From Heterobasidion occidentale (taxonomy: Eukaryota > Basidiomycota > Agaricomycetes > Russulales > Bondarzewiaceae): a stretch of 64,000 nucleotides of DNA. The DNA lies in contig JBCAQO010000007.1 of the NCBI GenBank assembly GCA_039111635.1, forward strand, positions 2,108,001-2,172,000. The letters are read 5' to 3'. Below, piece by piece: positions 58,590-64,000 of this stretch (its first letter is position 1; every line of letters starts with the position of its first letter). Under the pieces are notes generated by a model. It had not been told where the DNA came from, did no database searches, and saw only the letters and a program-made list of their open reading frames with translations. The translations under genes and the position numbers were made by a program.

Positions 58590-61500
58590 ATGCCGCCCTC
58601 GCCTGCCCGCGCGACGCCTCCCTCGTTCATCGATGACAGAGAATACGAGCTCAATGTCCGCCAGCAGCCCAAGCAGGCCAGGATGTGCGGCGTCGGCGGT
58701 ACGCCTGCGCTTTTCCTCGTCCGGCCTTGGATCCCCGCTCATCATTGTATCTTCGTCGCCAGCCGACCGTCGACCCATCGACCCGCCGCCGATCGTGCAG
58801 CTGCGCGTCATCAATCACGACAGGCGCAACAGGGGCTCGCCCTCGCCCTCGCCGCCGCCGCCGCCACCCCAGCATCCGCAGGGCCATACCCACGAGTCCC
58901 CGCTCGACGCGTCGATGCTGACGCCCGCCGGGTTTGGGCAGACGTTCCTGCAGAACCCATACTACTTTATGTTCGCGAGCCTCGCCAAGCCGGATGACGA
59001 CTCGGAGCTGCATTGGATGAAGGTACGGGCGCTTGTTCTGATGATGATGGATGATCGACTTTGTACGACGGGAACGGATATATCAGTGGGCGAATGGACT
59101 GGGGGTCTGTGCGCGGGGCGCAGGACATCATCGTGCGTTGCGTTGCGTTGTGTGCGGGCGATCGGCTGATGAGACGACGACGGCCGAGCGGGGGAGCACG
59201 TGCGCGAACCCTGAGTCTGGATCTGTCATTGGCCAAACCCCAGTGACGTGCCGTGGTCCGAAGCTTCTCGTCCTGGATGTCCTGTTTCCCGATCCGGCCG
59301 GTTGCGTGCAGGCCTGTCCGGGAATAGCTCGCTGACGCCCGCGTTTCGTCCCCTCCAGGATGGAAAGACCCGCTGCACCACGGGCTCGGTCGTCTCCTCC
59401 CTCTACCATCTCAAAGATTCTGAGAACGAAAACCGCGACGCGGGCTTTTTCGTCTTCCCGGACCTCAGCGTCCGCCAGGAGGGCAGCTACCGGCTCAAGC
59501 TGAGCCTGTTTGAGGTTGTAGGGTGAGCACTCCCACTCCAATCATACCGTGCCTAGAGCTGGCTCCAATCGGCTTTCACAGCGAAGGGCTCCATGCGCAA
59601 GCGTCTACATCTGCTCATCCAGGCCATGTCCAGACCGCTGACCTCGTTTCGTACAGGTCAAAAGTCTATCATTGCAAGTCTATTTTTTCTGCTCCTTTTT
59701 ATGTTTACACAGCGAAGAAGTTTCCGGGCATGGAGGGTGTGTTCTCCTCGCGCTCGGTCTCTCCCGGACCAGGACGCGTGCTCACCCGTACTCGTTCTCT
59801 TTTCGTCTATAGAGTCTACCCCACTCTCCTGCTCGTTAGCCGACCAAGGTATAAAAATACGTATCCGAAAAGACATTCGTCAGCGCAAGCCGCGCGGGTC
59901 AGGGCCCCCCTTCCCCACCATGCCCCTCCCACACCCGCTTCCTCAGCCCGAGCCCATCCCGGATGACGAGGACGTCGAGCAAGACAGCGAGCCGGAGGAG
60001 GACAAGGGCAGAAAGCGCAGCTCCGCCACCGTCGAGCGCGACGAGCGCGACCGCGAGCCCAAGCGCGCGCGCGTCGACCCAGACAGCTCCGGAGAGTGGA
60101 GCATCGACCCCGCCCTCGCGCCCGCGCCCCAGGTGTCTGCCTCAGCGTCCGCGCCGCCCACGTCGGCCGTGTCGACGAGCAGCTCGGGCTACGACCATCA
60201 CCGCCCGACGCTGCAGGCCATCCCGCCGCCGCCGCACCCGCCCACGGCGGCCTCGCACCACTACGCCCCACACCACGCGTACGAGCCGCCGCCACCGCCG
60301 CCTCCACAGCACTCGCACCCGCAGACGCCGACGCACCCGCCGCCTCCCCCTCCTCCTCCCCCGCAGCACCACCAGCAGCACCACTACTCGCAGCCGCCGC
60401 CTCCCCCGCCCCCGCACACGCTGCCGCCGCCGCACCACCAGCAGCCGGCGCACACGATCCCGCCTCCGCCTCCGCCGTACCCGCACACGCACTCGCCGTA
60501 CGCGCAGTGGGGTCCGCCGCCGTATGATCACTACCCGCACCAGCACCAGTACCCGCCCCCGCCGCCGCGCTACCCGAACGACTACAATCCCTACGCGCCC
60601 CCGCCGCCCCCGCCGCACCAGCCGACGCCGCAGCCCGTCCAGTATGGGCCGTACTACTCGCAATACGCCCCGCCCCCGCCGCCTGCCCAGCCGCCTGCAC
60701 CGCCGAGCCCGGGCTACCCCCCGCCGCCGACGCAGCAGAGTGCACCGCCCCCACCCAGCGGCCGCGGGAGCGTCGGCAGCTCCGGCGCGTACTATCCGCA
60801 CCAGCCGCCGCCGCCGCCGCAGGCCCCGAGCGGGCGCCCGTACGGCACGCCGCCTCCGCCGCCGCCGCCACCGCCCAGCGCGGGAGGCGGCGCGGGCGGC
60901 GCGGTGTACGGCGGCGGATACCACCACCCCACTCAACATCACGCGAGCGTGCACCCGGCGCAGCACCAGCAGCAGCACCCCGCGCACCACCAGCACCCGT
61001 CGCAGCACCCGTCGCAGCATCCATCGCAACACCAGCAGCACCCGTCGCAGCACCAGCAGCACCCGTCACAGCACCAGCCGCATCCGTCGCAGCATCCGTC
61101 GCAGCACCCGTCGCAGCACCCGCACTACGGGTCGTACCCGCCTCCGCAGCAGCAGCCGCAGCAGCCGCATCCGCAACAGCATCCCCAGCAGCACCCCCAG
61201 CACGCCCCGCCGCCCGGGAACGGGTCGTGGGTGTACGCCCCGCCACCGCCGCTTGGTGCGCCGCCCCCGAACGGGCCGCCGTCATCGCAGCAGCAGCAGC
61301 AACAGCAGCAGCAACAGCAGCAGGCCCAGCAGGTCGCGGTGCAGGCGCCGCCGCCGAGCGGGCCACCGCCGCTGCCGCCGCCGCCGTCGGGGGCGTACGC
61401 GCCGAGCGGGGGCCCCGCGGGCGGGACGTGGGGCGGGCCGGCGGGGAGCGTGGGCGTGGGCGGTGCGGGCACGGGCGTCGGGGGCGATCCGGCGCGGATT

Positions 61501-61692
61501 CAGCTGGCGCCGCTGAGGCCGCGGGAGAGCGAGATGCATCATGGGCACGGGGCGCATGGGGCGCATGGGCATGGGGGTGGCGGGCATGGGGGCCACCATG
61601 GGCACCATGAAGGTGCGGGGAGCGGGAGTGGGAGCGGGAAGGATAGGAAGAGGAAGCCGTTGAGCATTGGGAGTATGTTGACGGAGGATTGA
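58590..61692 (+). CDS. velvet-domain transcriptional regulator with long Pro/His/Gln-rich tail
   Basis: Five exons join in frame: 58590-58698, 58763-59022, 59359-59522, 59657-59736 and 59813-61692 (830 residues). The velvet fold reads [109 protein letters not shown] and [18 protein letters not shown]. It ends near residue 240. Velvet proteins are fungal NF-kB-like DNA-binding factors that couple light, development and secondary metabolism. The sequence looks closest to the VosA/VelC/VelB side, but I do not assign a member. The remaining about 590 residues are a basic acidic linker (EPKRARVD), poly-Pro runs, QHPSQHP repeats, a Gln run and a Gly/His-rich end [14 protein letters not shown]. Such length is unusual for the family. 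Confidence 0.95.
61000..61130 (+). repeat. CAGCACCCGTCG repeat within the velvet gene
   Basis: Tandem units encode QHPS/QHQ ([18 protein letters not shown]...). A glutamine run (CAG/CAA) follows at about 61286-61323. These are expected to vary in length between strains. Confidence 0.8.
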
Positions 61693-63123
61693 GGAGCGGG
61701 AAGCGGGAAGCGGGGAAGCGGGGCGGCGAGTGTTCAAAGTTGGGGGTGTGGGAGGTAAGGATGAAGGTGAAGGTGGAGATGGGCAAGGTGTTGTGCCGTG
61801 TTGTCTGTTTGTTTGTTTGCGGAAAGCGCTGTTTTTGAGGTATTTTTGTCTTGTCTTTATCCTCTTTTGATTGATTTCGCCCGGTCCTGTCGACGTGCCT
61901 TTTCAGGAGCACTTGTCGTTTCTTTTCTCTGCCTTATCTGTCCGTCTCGGATGTCTTTGGCCGCGATCGTTTCTTCTCCTTTGCCTTGATTTCTTTGTCT
62001 CTGCTACTGTTACTCGCTCCATTCCGTTTCCTTGGATCAGCGTGTTCTTCTTCTCGTCTTCTGATACTGCTCCTCAACGAGCGCACAATAACTTTCCCTC
62101 TTTTTGTTTTTCTGCTCGTTTTTTCCTGTTTTCTTTTTAAAAATCTTCCTTCTTTTTTATGCAGGCCGGTCTGCTGCTCGTGAGCAGCAGGCAGGCCGGC
62201 CGCGATGCATGTCCACAGTGGATCCCTGCTACTAGCCCATGTTTCTCTCTCCTTGTCTCTCTGCCAGTGTAGCCTTCGCGCCGCGCCTCGCCCGCGGGCA
62301 GCAAAAATCCCGGCGGGCGAGCACGTACGAGTACGGACCGTGACACTCCCTCCCAATCTCGCTCGACTGTCTTATTGGCCTACGATACGATACGATACGA
62401 TACGGTGGACCGCAGCGCTCTGCTACGAGTATGTAAATATGTTCCATTCACGATGAATATGCCAATCAGAATCAATTCTCTGCATGTATGTATCTGCATG
62501 TGCATATATGTATTCTTTCTGCGTGTTTCGTTCGGTTCATTTCGTCCCCTGTCAATCTCGAGGGTCGGATCACGATAGGCTAGGTATGGAGTCCCCTTGT
62601 TCGTCTGCATCGTGCGTTCGGTGGGTTCACATACCACGTTTTTGGAAACACTAACGCAGGCGGCCTTTGAATCGTCGGAAGGTAAACGCTATTAAATCGA
62701 ATCGTGGAGAGCCGTCACGCGGGCCCTGCTGCGTGCGTGCGTGCCGTCAGACAGGCTACTATGTAACGTAGGTTAATTTGGGAAAGAGGGCGTGGATCGG
62801 GGGATCGACGGAGTTTCGGTTTCGTGAGGGACGATACTTATCGGATGCGGGGTCGGGTCGGGTCGTGCAGGTCAGGGGCCCGGGACCGTGTACGTGCGGG
62901 CTCGAGCCCGGGACGAAGATAAAGTGACAGGGCGACGGAACGGAAGACAGGCATGCATCGGCAGGTTTCGTTCTTTGTGTGTGCGGGAGATGACGTTTCG
63001 CCGGGCCCGGGTATTTGCGGTGGACGAATGGAACTCTGCTGAGAGCGACTCGGCGACGTGGCTCGGTGGCGCTTTTGTTTGCTGCTTATAGGCGGACGCG
63101 TCCGATCGATTCTGCGTTTTGAT
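61693..63123. other. convergent intergenic region
   Basis: About 1.4 kb between the 3' ends of the velvet gene (plus) and the BRCT gene (minus). It is T-rich from 61800 to 62160, as in 3' flanks. No gene. A TACGA pentanucleotide run is at 62381-62404. Confidence 0.5.
62381..62404. repeat. TACGA pentanucleotide repeat
   Basis: Nearly five tandem copies. Confidence 0.8.
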
Positions 63124-64000
63124 TTACGGTGCCTTTGACGTCGGGCTTGCGAAGCGCACTTCTCCATCTCCAGAGGGTTTGACAGCCTTCTGTCGTCGAT
63201 CGGCGATCTCGATGGAAGCCTCGGTGAAATCGCTAAAAACGTGGCCGCGACGCCGAGTAAAAATGTAAGCATCGAGCGGGCTGGAGAGGCCACATGTGCT
63301 GAGTCCGTACGATATGTGGCTGACTTGCTCCCCTGCCTCCTCGCGCGGGGCCGGTTCCGGCTCTTTCCCCTTCCCCTCCCTTGTTGCATGCTCCTTCCCG
63401 GCGCCGCCCACGCTCGTTTTGCGCGCCCAGCCCCTGCCCGCGCCCCGCCGCTCTTGGAATGCGGCGAACAAGAACTCGAGGCCCTTGTTGTGCACGAGGT
63501 TCCCGCTCGCGTCCTTTTCGGTCGTGTAAAAGTTCACCCACTTCCACGTGAGCGTGGGGATCTCCTGCGGGATGTCGGACAGGGACTTGAGTCCGAGCGC
63601 GCGCGCCGTCGGGCCCGCGCCCGCGTCTGTGACGATGTGGGTGACCACTGCGGGGTCGAACTCGGGGACCAGCGTGCCCCCAAGCTTCACGATCTGCGAC
63701 GAGGAGGAGGAGAACGTAGGAGGCGGCAGGTGAGTCTATGGTTCTGATGAATGGACGCGCGCACGCACGTAGTCCATCTTCTTCCTCGTCGTCTCCGTCG
63801 CGTAATGCATGTCGCCATTCGTGTAGAAGATGTTGTATCCCTTCAAATGTTGCGGCTGCTGGGCCGCGCGCTTGACCGTCATCTGCGCCTTCAAGATGCG
63901 TGGCGGCTTCTTCAAGGTTTTCCGCGCCGGTGGAGCTTCTGGCGGAGTCGGCGGCGGATCCGAGACACGCTGCATGAGCGCGCGTGCGTACTCTGACGGC
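63124..64000 (-). CDS. BRCT-domain protein, 3' part (5' end outside window)
   Basis: The open frame enters from the right edge (SEYARALMQRVSDPPP, then LKKPPRILKAQ). An exon runs 64000-63769 and ends GDMHYATETTRKKMDY at a GTGCGT donor. The next exon starts at 63693 after a CGCAG acceptor: IVKLGGTLVPEFDPAVVTHI, VTDAGAGPTARALGLKSL, IPTLTWKWVNFY, FLFAAFQERRGAG. This is a BRCT fold: GYNIFYT strand, Gly-Gly turn, THIVTD, and the conserved Trp in TWKWV. A further intron may lie near 63315-63243 before DFTEASIEIADRRQ, with a stop at 63124. BRCT domains with this text occur at the front of family X DNA polymerases, but no polymerase domain follows here. Such proteins act in DNA damage response. Confidence 0.78.

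Noticed and set aside
60142..61516. Arg/Thr-rich and Arg/Val-rich frames of 300-517 residues
   Set aside because: Alternate frames of the same low-complexity velvet exon.
59816..61912. A 698-residue open frame on the minus strand
   Set aside because: It is antisense to the Pro/His/Gln-rich tail of the velvet gene. The Ala/Gly/Arg-rich text is the reverse translation of CCG/CAG repeats, with no splice or family support.

Overview
The window looks like nuclear DNA of an agaricomycete (mushroom-forming basidiomycete). Genes carry many short introns (about 50-120 nt, GT...AG), tRNAs are nuclear in type, and several families are typical of Agaricomycetes: a DUF7729-type secreted protein, expanded F-box proteins, kinase-like proteins and a multi-gene DNA transposon. 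Exon joins below were worked out by reading frame and splice signals only.

Layout. (1) 1-9.8 kb is ordinary housekeeping DNA: the 3' end of the mitochondrial insertase OXA1, two tandem tRNA-Ser(AGA) genes, a small unknown gene, a DUF202-like membrane protein, a secreted GPI-anchor-type protein and a complete endosomal Na+/H+ exchanger (NHX1). (2) 10-32 kb is an AT-richer accessory block. It holds a decayed kinase-like gene, then one F-box gene broken by two TA-flanked DNA transposons (1,507 bp and 9,538 bp), then two more F-box copies, one with a poly(A) retroelement in its first intron. (3) 32.5-38.9 kb returns to GC-rich conserved genes on the minus strand: the bHLH factor CBF1 and a G-protein alpha subunit. 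(4) 41.8-54.4 kb is a second accessory block built around a tandem duplication of about 5 kb. Each unit carries an F-box gene (minus) head to head with a kinase-like gene (plus) and the tail of an unrelated F-box gene. It trails off into two degenerate kinase-like fragments. (5) 54.4-64 kb holds a long gene-poor GC-rich stretch, a velvet-family regulator with a very long Pro/His/Gln-rich tail, and the 3' part of a BRCT-domain gene.

The most striking content is the 9.5-kb element (13110-22647). Removing it and one copy of the duplicated TA restores the splice donor of the F-box gene it interrupts. It carries a large transposase-like protein with an N-terminal ubiquitin-like segment, plus at least two accessory genes. 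A related 1.5-kb element 267 bp to its left carries a fragment of tRNase Z. The F-box and kinase-like genes recur as head-to-head pairs three times, which suggests that the pair is the unit of duplication. Many copies are broken by frameshift, lost splice site, deletion or insertion, so the blocks are turning over quickly.
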